64,000 nt of DNA from Haliscomenobacter sp. (lineage in GTDB: Bacteria > Bacteroidota > Bacteroidia > Chitinophagales > Saprospiraceae): NCBI GenBank assembly GCA_016707205.1, contig JADJHZ010000007.1, positions 124,001 through 188,000 on the forward strand. Reading direction: 5' to 3'. The notes below the pieces were generated by a model. It was not told the origin of the DNA. It searched no databases and saw only the letters and a list, made by a program, of their open reading frames with translations. Shown here one piece after another: positions 46,692 to 56,313 of the stretch; the first letter of the stretch is position 1, and every line of letters begins with the position of its first letter. Position numbers and translations under genes: made by a program.

Positions 46692-48253
46692 TTGCGCAAA
46701 GGATCAGAGGTATTCGTCGGCAAAGATTCGCCTCGGGCTTCGGTTTGAGCTTGCTTCCGGTACTGGTCGACGCCGGTTTTGAAGAATCTCAAAAGGTAGT
46801 TGCTTGCCACATCGGCGCCCTGGAAGTTGAAATGGGTATAGTCGAGGTTTGCCAAGCGTTTTTGTTCAACCCATTCGATCATGGCGCCCTCGCCTCCCAT
46901 CGCTTCGTACAAGCTGAAGAAGGCAGCCCCGCATCGGAAAGCGGCCCGGAGTTGGGCTGCGTGAATGTGGGGAATGCTGGGATCGGTTCGCATGACTCCG
47001 TTTATCCGCGTGCTTTTATCCGGCACACCGACGACCAGAACAGGTACGCCGGGCAGCGCTTTTTGGAAATGCTGAATAACGGCAATCAATTGGTCCTCAT
47101 ACCAGCGATAATCCCGCAGTTTGGGGTTGAGGACATTCAGCCCGAATTGGAGCGCGACGAGGTCGTAATCCAGGTGCTCCTGGAACTGGCGCAGCATTTC
47201 CGGGCGGATATTCAACAGGCCGGCGCCGCTGTTGCCGCGCAGGGAAAAATTGTCGAGGATGACCCCATGCTCGGTTTCCATGCTCACCCCATACACAGCG
47301 AGGTTATTGGGAATGGCAAATTCGAGACGAAGCCTGGAAACTTTTTCCGCAGGCAAGGCAAGACAGCTCAGCAGGCCGGTTCCGGCACTGAGGGGAAGGT
47401 CGTGGCGCTCTTCTTCCGAAATAGCGTGAACGCGCCCCAGAACGGCGCCGGGCTCTTGTCCTGCCGAGGGCGGCGCGGCGTAAAACAACCGGGTTTTCGG
47501 GAAATACTGGGCGCCATCGAATAAAGGGCTTGCGCCAAATTGGACCCAGTATTTGGATTCCATAACCGGCGCAACAGCGGAAGCCGAACCGGAAACGGCG
47601 GAGTCTGGCTCGCTGGAGGCCTGGAATTCCCAGGAGCTCATAGCCGTGAAGTATTGTCCCGCAATCCCGACCGGTAGCGATTTGTAGTTTTTTCTCCCTG
47701 TTCGGAATTGGTACCAGTTGTTGGAAGCATCCTGGCGCACGGAGCGGCGAAAGTGCTTCACCGAAGGAAGCAAGGACACGAATCCCACTCCGGCGCCCCC
47801 AAACCGGTTTTGAAGGCTGTCGCGCAGCGTTTGGGTGATCAGGTCTCCTTCAATAGAGGAATCTCCGTAATAGGCGATCCGGATCTGTTCTTTTTTTTCT
47901 GCCAACGCTTTGAAGAAAACCGACAACGCTTCGATGCCCTGGTAGTTTTGGTTTGCTTCGCTGAAAGCTCCCGGAGGCAGAACGGCTATCGAGTCGCCGG
48001 AAACAAACAGGCTATCGGCGCTGGAAGGAGGGAAAGGCCCGGCGTCCAAAGGGGAGTTGGATGAGGCCGAAGCGGCCGAAGCAGACTCGGGATCCCCGTC
48101 TTCCTCCATTTGCCAAAACCAGGCCAAAGGGGAATAACTCCTCGTTAGCCCCCTGAGCCAGGGAACCTTCGGATAGACCCATGGATACAGACATAACCAT
48201 GCAGCAGCAAAGGCCAGCACGGCGAATGTCCGGTAAAACAGCTTAAGCTCCAT
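46688..48253 (-). CDS. SGNH/GDSL hydrolase-like protein, O-acetylation partner 2
   Basis: A 521-residue protein with one N-terminal membrane anchor (AVLAFAAAWLCLYPW, about 11-25) and a Ser/Ala-rich linker (PESASAASASSNSP). The SGNH domain starts at about residue 124: RIAYYGDSSIEGD (S132), FGLNVLN near 380, and DYTHFNFQGA with the Asp/His pair. It is distinct in sequence from the neighbouring SGNH protein. ATGA overlap with that gene makes an SGNH-SGNH-MBOAT unit. Two SGNH proteins beside one MBOAT suggests two acceptors or a two-step relay, as with AlgJ and AlgX. Confidence 0.85.
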   Translation of the reverse strand: MELKLFYRTFAVLAFAAAWLCLYPWVYPKVPWLRGLTRSYSPLAWFWQMEEDGDPESASAASASSNSPLDAGPFPPSSADSLFVSGDSIAVLPPGAFSEANQNYQGIEALSVFFKALAEKKEQIRIAYYGDSSIEGDLITQTLRDSLQNRFGGAGVGFVSLLPSVKHFRRSVRQDASNNWYQFRTGRKNYKSLPVGIAGQYFTAMSSWEFQASSEPDSAVSGSASAVAPVMESKYWVQFGASPLFDGAQYFPKTRLFYAAPPSAGQEPGAVLGRVHAISEEERHDLPLSAGTGLLSCLALPAEKVSRLRLEFAIPNNLAVYGVSMETEHGVILDNFSLRGNSGAGLLNIRPEMLRQFQEHLDYDLVALQFGLNVLNPKLRDYRWYEDQLIAVIQHFQKALPGVPVLVVGVPDKSTRINGVMRTDPSIPHIHAAQLRAAFRCGAAFFSLYEAMGGEGAMIEWVEQKRLANLDYTHFNFQGADVASNYLLRFFKTGVDQYRKQAQTEARGESLPTNTSDPLRK

Positions 48254-48366
48254 AACCGGCTACGGGTTTCTTTGAGGATAATGGAGGCTACCTATGCGCG
48301 TATGCCATGGGAAGAAATTCGACTATGTTTTTCATGGGAAGAAACTGGAACTGGGGCGTATTGGGA

Positions 48367-48774
48367 TTATTTGGTATTCAGATCGTCGTAATACGATTTC
48401 AACCTGAGGGCCCTTTCGCGGATCCGGCTGGTTCGCACGTCCGCTTCGATGATCCGCCACATGGTACCGTCAAACGATTGGTACATGCCTGCGCTGAAAC
48501 TCTGGTCCAGATCGCGGAAGCTAAGCCACGCGCGCTGGGCTAACCGGAGTTTTTCCTTTTGAGCGGCAGGGAGCGCTTTGATCAGGAGTTGGTAATAAGT
48601 ATTCAGCTCCTTGTCCCAGGCTTGTGCGGCGGTGTTGGCGCAATCAACCATGCCATGGGTGGAGGGATTATTCTCGATACATTGGGAATATACGCTGTCG
48701 ATGGGGTGGGGCGTCTGCCCCTTCAGGCAAATCCCAAATAACAACCCCAATAAGCCAAACAAAAACGTTTTCAT
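48367..48774 (-). CDS. LprI-like (DUF1311) secreted protein
   Basis: A 135-residue protein with signal peptide (LFGLLGLLFGICLKGQ). The mature part matches the DUF1311/LprI pattern: paired cysteines in SQCIENN and VDCANTAAQAW, then LNTYYQLLIKALPAAQKEKL and LAQRAWLSFRDLD. Family members include a mycobacterial lysozyme inhibitor, but many have no known role. The gene lies upstream of the O-acetylation unit on the same strand, separated by 113 bases. Confidence 0.82.
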   Translation of the reverse strand: MKTFLFGLLGLLFGICLKGQTPHPIDSVYSQCIENNPSTHGMVDCANTAAQAWDKELNTYYQLLIKALPAAQKEKLRLAQRAWLSFRDLDQSFSAGMYQSFDGTMWRIIEADVRTSRIRERALRLKSYYDDLNTK

Positions 48775-48882
48775 TCCGGGATAAGCATTTACGAGGGGAA
48801 ATTACAAAAAAACGGCTGTTTGTGCAGAAATTTGAATAAAACAGGAAAAACCCAATCTTTGCTGCTTCTACGAGCCAACGCC

Positions 48883-49545
48883 ATGAAATATATTGATTTT
48901 CACACCCATGCTGCCCGTTCTTCGGATGCCCAATGTTTGAGTATCCGCTCCTTTCACCAGGGGGAGGGAGCAGCTTGGGCCGACTGGCCCGGGCCTTGTT
49001 CGGTGGGGCTCCATCCCTGGCTCCTGGACCCGGAGCGGATGGCAGGGCAATGGACGTGGCTGGAGCGCGCGCTCGAGGCAACCCAGGTCCGGATGTTGGG
49101 AGAGGCCGGGCTGGACCGGATGCGAGGGCCGGAACTGGCGTTCCAGCAATCTTGCTTCGAGCGCCAGCTGGAGATGGCCGTCCAATACCAGAAACCGGTG
49201 GTCATCCATTGCGTACGGGCCTTTTCCGAGCTCCGGCAAAGTATTTTGCGGGTCCATCCAAACGTGGAACTTATCCTTCATGGGTTTAATAAGTCGTCCG
49301 TGCTGGCGGCGCCGTTTCTGGAGATCGGAGCGCATCTGTCGTTTGGAGCAGCGATACTTCGGAGGGATCAGCCTGCCGCTTCCACATTGAAATCCGTTCC
49401 CCTGGATCGGATCTGGCTGGAAACCGACGATAGCGGCTTGGCTATCGAAGCCATCTATGCCTGCGCCGCCGAGATAAAGGGAGTGCCCGAAGAGGAATTG
49501 ATACATCGCCTTTATGAACGCGCAAAAAAATGGGGTCTGCTATGA
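48883..49545 (+). CDS. TatD-family metal-dependent hydrolase
   Basis: A 220-residue protein started at ATG 48883. It opens YIDFHTHAARSSD, giving the first metal-binding His pair (H7, H9), with GLHPWLL, GEAGLDRM, VVIHCVRAF, LHGFNKS and ETDDSG as the later TatD landmarks. It is shorter than the usual 260 residues. The reaction in the family is DNA or D-aminoacyl-tRNA hydrolysis. Its stop overlaps the tcdA start by four bases, so the two are translationally coupled. Confidence 0.88.
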   Translation: MKYIDFHTHAARSSDAQCLSIRSFHQGEGAAWADWPGPCSVGLHPWLLDPERMAGQWTWLERALEATQVRMLGEAGLDRMRGPELAFQQSCFERQLEMAVQYQKPVVIHCVRAFSELRQSILRVHPNVELILHGFNKSSVLAAPFLEIGAHLSFGAAILRRDQPAASTLKSVPLDRIWLETDDSGLAIEAIYACAAEIKGVPEEELIHRLYERAKKWGLL

Positions 49546-50263
49546 ATGGCACAGACTGGTTGGTTCGAACGGAATTGTTGATCGGAGAGAATAACCTGGA
49601 CACCCTGCGGGCTGCAAACGTCATGGTGGTTGGCCTGGGAGGAGTAGGAAGCTTTGCCGCCGAATTTCTTTGCCGCGCCGGCATAGGCCGCATGACGATT
49701 ATCGACGGCGACGTGGTCGACCCCAGCAACAAAAACCGGCAGTTGCAGGCGCTGGACTCAACGGTTGGGCAATCCAAAGCCGCACTGATGGCCGCCCGGA
49801 TGAAGGATATTCATCCCAATCTGGAGCTAACGGTCATTCCCCGCTTTCTGGAGCCGGAGGACATGCTGCCGCTGATTGGAGAAGGCTGCGATTTGGTTCT
49901 GGATTGCATCGATAGCTTCCAGCCGAAGATCAAACTGATCCGCACCTGTCTGCAATCAGGGGTCCGGTTTGTCAGTTCCATGGGTGCAGGGGGGCGCATC
50001 AACCCGGAATTTGTACAAATTGCTTCCATAGAAAAGACGCGGAACTGCCCTTTCGCCCAACAAGTCCGCAAATCCCTACGCCGGCAAGGGATTCGGGATT
50101 CGTTCCCAGTGGTGTTTTCCGATGAGCAGGTTCTTCCCGGGTCGATGGAAAAGACCGACGGATCCCGGTTCAAAAATCGTATTACGGTACGATTTCCTAT
50201 ATGCCGGCCCTTTTTGGAATCTATATGGCATCTTATGCTATCCGGAAACTGATCGGGGAATAG
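49542..50263 (+). CDS. tcdA: tRNA threonylcarbamoyladenosine dehydratase, interrupted by one missing base
   Basis: A ThiF/MoeB-fold enzyme of about 240 residues when corrected. The ATP-binding loop is VVGLGGVGSFAAEFLCRAGI, and the ID(G)D element DGDVVDPSNKNRQLQ follows. As written the frame changes after F-K-N at the A5 run 50172-50176 and stops at 50252. One more A restores F-K-K-S-Y-Y-G-T-I-S-Y-M-P-A-L-F-G and the family C-terminus, ending at the stop 50261-50263. TcdA closes the cyclic form of the t6A base in tRNA. A homopolymer assembly error is the likely cause. Confidence 0.9.
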
Positions 50264-50284
50264 GGCAAGCGCCATCTACCCTAA

Positions 50285-50629
50285 TTAAAATACCTTAAAC
50301 CATTCCTGGAAGTAAGCCCCCAGGTAGGGACTTTCCTTCATTTCGCCCTGCAGCGCGGAGAGGAAGCCCAGTATCCAGAGGAAGAACGCTCCAACAATAG
50401 CGACAGACCCAACGATCCACCCCACTAAGGGAAAAATCATGACGATGCTGCCGGCTGCCATGACCAGCATTAATCCCAGGGATTGGCGGATATGGAAAGA
50501 GGCCAGTTCCGATTTGGGGTTGTTGAGGACCACCGCAGCAATCCATCCGACCACAGTCAGGTAAGACAGCACGGCAATCACTTTTGGGTCGGCGCCGCTG
50601 AAAGGCGCCTGGTTTTTCGGGTTGTCCAT
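50285..50629 (-). CDS. DUF4870-like small membrane protein
   Basis: A 114-residue protein started at ATG 50629. It contains three membrane segments in the DUF4870/Tic20-like layout: KVIAVLSYLTVVGWIAAVVL, then the conserved FHIRQSLGLMLVMAAG, and VGWIVGSVAIVGAFFLWILG. The function of the family is unknown. It converges on tcdA. The 277 bases upstream to the next gene show no other feature. Confidence 0.85.
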   Translation of the reverse strand: MDNPKNQAPFSGADPKVIAVLSYLTVVGWIAAVVLNNPKSELASFHIRQSLGLMLVMAAGSIVMIFPLVGWIVGSVAIVGAFFLWILGFLSALQGEMKESPYLGAYFQEWFKVF

Positions 50630-50906
50630 AAAAGGAAATATTAATGATGGATTAAAATTAGAGGAAAAAAGCGCCTTTCGCCAGAAAAGACGATCAAAAC
50701 CGCTGATTATTCGCTGAACGAACCGGCGCCCGGGCTCGTTTGAAAAGATACCCTGCCTAGAATACCCTCCTTTTCCCTGTTTCCGATCCTTTTTTCCTAT
50801 GACGGAAGTCATCCGGCCAGGTGATGAAGGTCAGTTATAATCAGCGGTTTTTTATTTAAAATACGGAGAAAGAGCGGAGGAGATTCTGCATCCCAAATAC
50901 TGCCCT

Positions 50907-52441
50907 ATGGAGAAAAAGAAGGTATTAGTTATAGGAGCCGGGATGGGAGGTTTGTCCGCCGGTTCCTATCTGGCCATGAATGGCTACGACGTAGAGCTTT
51001 TCGAGATGAGCCGTGTGGCGGGGGGCGTGTGTACCGCCTGGCATCGGGGAGACTTTACCGTAGACCTTTGCATTCACTGGCTGGTGGGCACTGGCTCGGC
51101 AAGTTCCTTTTACAACAAATGGAATGAACTGACGCCTATGGAAGACATCGAGGTGAACTACCTGGACGAATATATCCGCATGGAAGACCTTCACGGAAAT
51201 TTTATCCGGGTGTTTACCGATATCGACCGGCTCCAGGAGGAGTTGCTCCAAAAAGCGCCGGAAGACCGGCAGAAGATCCTGGAAATGATTCAGGCGATTC
51301 GAAAATTGGCGCATTTCCCTTTTGCCCATTCCAATCCCCAGGAACTGACCAATCTTTGGGAACGCGCCCGGGAGCTGGTCCGGATGGTTCCTTATATGGG
51401 GGTTTTTCAGCAATACGTAAGCGTTAGTTTGGCGGATTATGCTTCGGAATTTAAAAATCCCCTGCTGCAAAAAACCATTTTCCATCTGTTCGAACCGGAT
51501 GTTCCGGCCATCTTCGCGTTATTGACGATCGCCTGGATGAGCGTGCATCAGGCAGGATACCCGCGGGGTGGGTCGCTACCTTTTGCGCAGCGTATCCTCG
51601 ACCAGTTTATGTCCAGAGGAGGCAAGGTGCGTTTTGAAAGCAAAGTCACCCGCATCCTGGTCGAAGAGGACCGCGCTGTTGGAATTCAGCTTCAGGATGG
51701 AACTGTGGTTATGGGCGACTGGGTAGTTTCTGCAGGCGACGGCCACAATACGCTGTTCGAACTTTTGGAAGGGAAATACCTTACCAAAGAGCTGAAAACC
51801 TTCTACGAAAAGCGGCATACCTTCCCCTCTTTGGTCTTTGTGGCCCTCGGGATCGGAAGGATTTGAAAGATCTGCCCGGCTTGGTTCAATTCCCTTTGGG
51901 CCGTTCGCTGATCATCGATCCGGAAACCATTGTCGACGAACTGAAGGTCCGTATCCACCATTTCGATCCTACACTGGCGCCTCCGGGGAAAACCCTGATC
52001 ACCATCAACCTGCCGACCTATAACTATCCCTACTGGGAACAACTGCAGACCAGCGAACTGGTTCGGTACCAATCCGAAAAGATGCGGATTTCCAAAGCCC
52101 TGATTGAAGCGCTGGAGCTTCGCTTTGGAGGCATCGCAGAAAAAGTGGAGATGATTGACGTGGCTACGCCCTCCACCTTCACGCATTTTACCAATAGTTG
52201 GAAAGGGAGCTTCGAAGGTTGGCTGATGACTCCCGAGACGGGCTTTATGAACCTCCCGCATTCCTTACCCCGCCTGAAAGGGTTTTTCATGTGTGGTCAA
52301 TGGGTGGCAGTTGGAGGTGGGCTGCCGCGGGTGATGCTCTCCGGAAGGGAAACCGCCCAATTGATCTGCCATGCCGATCGTCGCCAGTTCGTAACGCATG
52401 CTGCGGTCCATGACCAGGAACAAATGGCAGAAACGCCGTAA
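50907..52441 (+). CDS. FAD-dependent oxidoreductase of the phytoene desaturase/CRTISO type, interrupted by one missing base
   Basis: Corrected length is about 511 residues. The dinucleotide-binding motif VIGAGMGGLSAGSYLAMNGYD is at the N-terminus (about 7-27), with E32 and the GG of RVAGG following. The frame runs to I-G-R-I-stop at 51866. Adding one G at 51859-51860 gives I-G-R-D-L-K-D-L-P-G and joins the downstream frame to 52441, which has the CrtI-type end LKGFFMCGQWVAVGGGLPRV. The substrate is probably a polyene or other hydrophobic molecule; carotenoid chemistry is inferred from the family only, since no other carotenoid gene is in the window. Confidence 0.85.
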
Positions 52442-52598
52442 AAGGGGGGGCGCGCTGTTTATCCCTGCCCAGACCGCGTTCGTCCGGGGTTTCCATTCGT
52501 ATCCGGATGCAAAGCGCCCGCCGGTCGGAAATGCCGCCTGGCAACTTGCTTTATGGGCCAATCCGACCGCATCTTTGCAGGGAGTTAAAACCCATAAC

Positions 52599-52949
52599 AT
52601 GAAAAGCCAATCGAAATCCTGCTTCTTGCGTGCGATCCCCATATTGTTTATCGCCTATCTGGGGTGGTTTTCCCAGGCTGCCGCTCAAGCCAGCCTCCCG
52701 GATTCCGGAGCCTTGAAGGAGCGGGAGGATCAGTTTGTTAAGAAATGGGGGACGTATTCGGAAAAAGCAGACCTGATGACCCCAAAAGAGACCCGCAAGA
52801 ATAAAGCTTCTCTGGAAACCGAATACAACGCGTTGATCGATGAACTGGATGCGCTATACCACAGCACGCCCACGGTGGCGTCCGTTAAAACCAAATTGCG
52901 GATAGCTTCGGGCAAGGAAAAACCGACCAAAACAGAGCGCTCCCTGTAA
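52599..52949 (+). CDS. Small secreted protein of unknown function
   Basis: A 116-residue protein started at ATG 52599, with a clear signal peptide (ILFIAYLGWFSQAAAQ). The mature part is helical and strongly charged (KEREDQFVKKWGTYSEKADL, PKETRKNKASLETEYNALID) and ends in a basic tail. No family recognised. The frame upstream of the ATG is open, but the signal peptide fixes the start. It precedes the EamA gene on the same strand. Confidence 0.65.
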   Translation: MKSQSKSCFLRAIPILFIAYLGWFSQAAAQASLPDSGALKEREDQFVKKWGTYSEKADLMTPKETRKNKASLETEYNALIDELDALYHSTPTVASVKTKLRIASGKEKPTKTERSL

Positions 52950-53011
52950 AGGCGCCATCCATCTTCCGCTTTCTCGTTTTAGCGATTTTTTTCTTTCTAT
53001 TAAAAGATAGG

Positions 53012-53019
53012 TACCTTTG
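53012..53019 (+). promoter_or_regulatory. Bacteroidota -7 promoter box (TACCTTTG)
   Basis: It matches TAnnTTTG and ends 17 bases before the EamA start at 53037. No clear -33 element is seen. Confidence 0.45.
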
Positions 53020-53036
53020 CCCCGAATTTTACAGGA

Positions 53037-53984
53037 ATGAAGGGGAATACAAGAGAACAGCTTTTGCTGGCAGGAGCTTTTGCAGCGGTTTATGTGGTAT
53101 GGGGGTCGACCTACCTGGTCAATTATATCGCTATTCAGGAAATTCCTCCATTCCTTATGTCGGGTATGCGGTTTTGCCTGGCAGGCGCCCTCCTGATGGG
53201 GCTGACCATGCTCCAGGGCAAGCCCTGGCCGACGCCGGAACAATGGAAATACGGCGCCATTACCGGCGTTATGTTCCTGGCGGTAGGTACGGGTTTGGTC
53301 GTTTGGGCGGAACAATATATCGATACCGGCCTGGCAGCACTTTTTGTAGCCTTCGAACCGTTGCTTGTCGTCCTGATGGTTTGGATGCGAAGGGCTCAGC
53401 GCCCGGGTTGGAACAGTATTCTGGGCATTGCCACTGGCGTTGGCGGGATGCTCCTGCTGGTCGGTCAACCCCGTTTTCACAATGATCCGCAGACCTGGAT
53501 GGGGATCGGGGCAATATCAATCGGTATCCTCTCCTGGGGGTTTGCCTCTCTTTACGTGACGGAAGTTAACCTGCCTGTTTCCCGGATGCAAACGGCTTCC
53601 ATGCAAATGCTTGGGGGCGGCGTTGTTCTGTTGTTTGCCGGTTTTGCCATCGGCGAACATCGCGGATTCAGCTTACTCCAGGTAAGTCAAAAAGGATGGT
53701 TTGCTTTCTCCTACCTGATCGTGCTGGGGTCCTGGCTGGCCTTCTCGGCATTTAATTACTTATTGGTGAAAGTATCTCCCGAAAAAGTGGCGACGACGAA
53801 CTACGTCAACCCGGTGGTTGCGCTGTTCCTTGGCTGGGCGCTGAACGACGAAGAACTTACCTTTCAATCCATCCTGGCCGCTATCCTCCTGCTTGGAGGG
53901 GTCTTTTTTATCAATTCCCGTTTCGTGCGCGGGCGGACGGTCAAGATCCCTCTCTTCTCCAAGAAAAAAACGGAAACGTTATAA
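53037..53984 (+). CDS. EamA (DMT) family exporter
   Basis: A 315-residue protein with ten membrane segments arranged as two EamA halves. The first begins FAAVYVVWGSTYLVNYIAI; the second includes WGFASLYVTEVNLPVSRMQT and ATTNYVNPVVALFLGWAL, the usual ending of YedA/RhtA-like members. These export amino acids, purines or drugs; the substrate is unknown. It converges on the ACT-domain protein gene with 4 bases between stops. Confidence 0.9.
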   Translation: MKGNTREQLLLAGAFAAVYVVWGSTYLVNYIAIQEIPPFLMSGMRFCLAGALLMGLTMLQGKPWPTPEQWKYGAITGVMFLAVGTGLVVWAEQYIDTGLAALFVAFEPLLVVLMVWMRRAQRPGWNSILGIATGVGGMLLLVGQPRFHNDPQTWMGIGAISIGILSWGFASLYVTEVNLPVSRMQTASMQMLGGGVVLLFAGFAIGEHRGFSLLQVSQKGWFAFSYLIVLGSWLAFSAFNYLLVKVSPEKVATTNYVNPVVALFLGWALNDEELTFQSILAAILLLGGVFFINSRFVRGRTVKIPLFSKKKTETL

Positions 53985-53988
53985 ATGC

Positions 53989-54648
53989 CTATACCTGCTT
54001 TAAACGCAGAAGCGCGGAAAAAGCCCGGTCCACGTCCTCGTTGCCTACGATGATGGTGAATTCATTCGATGTAGACACGACCTCTGCCACGTTGATTCCA
54101 TTCCAGGCCAACTGCCGGAGGATAAAGTAATAAATCCCAAATAAGACCCGGTTCTCGTCGGGCAGCATCAGGCTGATGGCATTCAGGTCTTTTTGCTTGG
54201 CGAGCCTTTTTTCTTCTGCAAAAAGTTCGTCCACTTCGCGTTCAACAGCTTGGGAAACCAGGAGCGTGGTTTCCGCAATTCCCCTGGAAACCGAATAATA
54301 CACTTTGGGCTTCTGTCCAATCTGCGCCAGGAGCCGGGCCTGGCATTCGGCCAGCGAACCGGAATTCCGGAAGGTATAATCCAGTACCCCAGACCGAACG
54401 CTGATGTCCTGAACTTTGCGGAAAAATGACCGAAGCGACTGCCCCGGCTGGTGCAGGTTGCCCGGCTGCATCCGTTGGATGGCCATGACGATAGCGCCGG
54501 CCTGGACTGGTTTTCCCGCTATTTTGGATACCTCTGGCTGTAGTTTCCGGGCCAACGCCGCCACATTGATCAGTCCTTCCTCCAGGGCCTCTGCAATAAA
54601 GGGCGATTGGTGGATCAATTGAGCGGTAATGGCGGAGATCTTGACCAT
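53989..54648 (-). CDS. ACT-domain-like protein beside aspartate kinase
   Basis: A 219-residue protein. The last 70 residues resemble an ACT domain, with NRVLFGIYYFILRQLAWNGI, NVAEVVSTSNEFTIIV and DVDRAFSALLRL, the same pattern as the regulatory domains of aspartate kinases. The N-terminal 100 residues look like a helical DNA-binding or dimer region (ALEEGLINVAALARKLQPEV), but no helix-turn-helix can be claimed. It is divergent from the aspartate kinase gene across a 129-base AT-rich spacer. A regulatory role in aspartate-family amino acid synthesis is inferred from position and ACT likeness. Confidence 0.7.
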   Translation of the reverse strand: MVKISAITAQLIHQSPFIAEALEEGLINVAALARKLQPEVSKIAGKPVQAGAIVMAIQRMQPGNLHQPGQSLRSFFRKVQDISVRSGVLDYTFRNSGSLAECQARLLAQIGQKPKVYYSVSRGIAETTLLVSQAVEREVDELFAEEKRLAKQKDLNAISLMLPDENRVLFGIYYFILRQLAWNGINVAEVVSTSNEFTIIVGNEDVDRAFSALLRLKQV

Positions 54649-54662
54649 CCGATTTAATTATT

Positions 54663-54743
54663 TGTTATAAAAATAACATTTTGGTTTAAATATGAACAAA
54701 TTTCATAGAAAATTTCTCCGAAATTCTATGGGCCCTACCTTTG
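54663..54743. promoter_or_regulatory. Divergent control region with inverted repeats and a -7 box
   Basis: TGTTAT (54663-54668) and ATAACA (54673-54678) form a 6-base inverted repeat. CATAGAA (54704-54710) and TTCTATG (54724-54730) form a second, partly extended one. TACCTTTG at 54736-54743 is a -7 box for the aspartate kinase gene, 34 bases before its start. The spacer is strikingly AT-rich. Confidence 0.5.
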
Positions 54744-54777
54744 GATCATCAAGAAGAAAGCAGACAAATAAACCATT

Positions 54778-56119
54778 ATGATCGTAATGAAATTTGGGGG
54801 CACCTCCGTCGGGTCGCCCCAGCGTATGCGGGAAGTAGCGGAATTGATCCACGACGGGCAACCCAAAGTGGTCGTGTTGTCCGCGGTTGCAGGAACCACG
54901 AACCGGCTGGTAGACCTCGCTTCCTGTCTGTACCAAGGCGACCAGGCCTGCGCTTTGGACCGCTTGGAGATGCTGTTCGGCGCGTATCAGGAGTTTGTTC
55001 GAGGCCTCCTTTCCGCTGAACAATGGCGCACTCAGGGATTGCAGGTGCTGAATGCCTGCTTTACAACGATCCGGGAGCAGTTTGTACCCGGATTTAGCGC
55101 CAGGGAGGAGAAGATGATCCTTGCGCAGGGCGAATTGATCTCCACCCAGCTTTTCCAGATATATCTTCAGTCAACCGGCTTGCCTTCGGTGATGCTTCCG
55201 GCGCTGGACTATATGCGCACGAACGCCCAGGGCGAACCCGATCTGGATTGGATCAAGGAGCGTTTGCAGGTATTGCTGAATTCCACGCCGCCTTCCATTT
55301 GTTACCTGACCCAGGGCTACATCTGCCTGAATGCGGCCGGGGAGGTAGACAACCTCCAGCGCGGCGGCAGCGACTATACCGCCACGCTGATCGGCGCGGC
55401 CCTTCAGGCCAGAGAGATCCAGATCTGGACCGATATAGACGGGCTGCACGACGGCGACCCGCGGCTTGTAGGAAGACACCCATCCGGTGCGGCAGCTGTC
55501 GTTCAGAGAAGCGGCCGAGCTGGCGTACTTTGGCGCGAAGATCCTCCATCCCACCTGTGTGATTCCGGCGGAGGAACAAGGCGTGCCGATCCGGCTCAAG
55601 AACACCTTTGCCCCCGAGGCGGCAGGAACGCTGATTGCCCGGGAAGCATCCGGGAGAACGGTGACTGCGCTGGCGGCGAAAGACGGCATTACGGCCATCC
55701 GCATCCAGTCGGGGCGCATGCTGAATGCTTATGGTTTTTTGCGCCGGGTATTTGAAGTGTTCGAAGCGTACCGGACTCCGATCGATATGATCACGACCTC
55801 GGAAGTGTCTGTCTCACTTACGATCGATCAGACCGCTCATCTGGAGGAGATCCTTCGGGATTTATCGGAATATGGGGAATTGACGGTAGACGCCGGCCAA
55901 ACCATCCTCTGTATTGTAGGCGATCACCTGGATCAGCATACGGCGGTGATGCGGGACATCTTTGCCGCGCTGGAGCATATCCCTCTTCGCATGGTATCCT
56001 ATGGAGGAAGCAGCAACAATGTTTCCATCCTGATTCCTTCCGGCTACAAGCAGGAAGCTATGCGCGCGCTGCACCAAGCCCTTTTTCGCCAGGAGGCCGC
56101 CAGCCCGATCGTAGAATAA
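54778..56119 (+). CDS. lysC: Aspartate kinase, interrupted by one extra base
   Basis: Corrected length is about 446 residues. The kinase N-terminus is KFGGTSVGSPQRM, and the QGYICLNAAGEVDNLQRGGS and YTATLIG segments follow. The frame is lost after D-P-R-L-V at 55471-55472, where one G too many turns V-E-D-T-H-P-V into V-G-R-H-P-S. Dropping it joins R-Q-L-S-F-R-E-A-A-E-L-A-Y-F-G-A-K-I-L-H-P and the ACT domains (about 300-446), including TSEVSVSLTID and GDHL. It phosphorylates aspartate at the head of the Lys/Thr/Met pathway. No homoserine dehydrogenase domain is fused. Confidence 0.92.
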
Positions 56120-56274
56120 AGCTGCCGTAAGGCGAAAAAATACGTCTCAGCGTACGATTCTGGTGCCAACCGCGCGCCACTAAAGGCTGTAATGGCAAAG
56201 TGCAGAAAACCTGTTCTCCGGGAAAAAGATCCCAGCGCTCTGGTTAGGCACACACCTGAATGCTTTTAGAAAGA

Positions 56275-56313
56275 CCTGCGCCGGGAAAAAGATCCCGGAA
56301 GCAGGCTTTTTTT
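56275..56313 (+). terminator. Intrinsic terminator
   Basis: The stem is CCTGC...CCGGGA with TCCCGG...GCAGG, loop AAAAGA, followed by CTTTTTTT. It ends at the stop codon of the convergent gene and terminates the aspartate kinase transcript. Confidence 0.85.
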
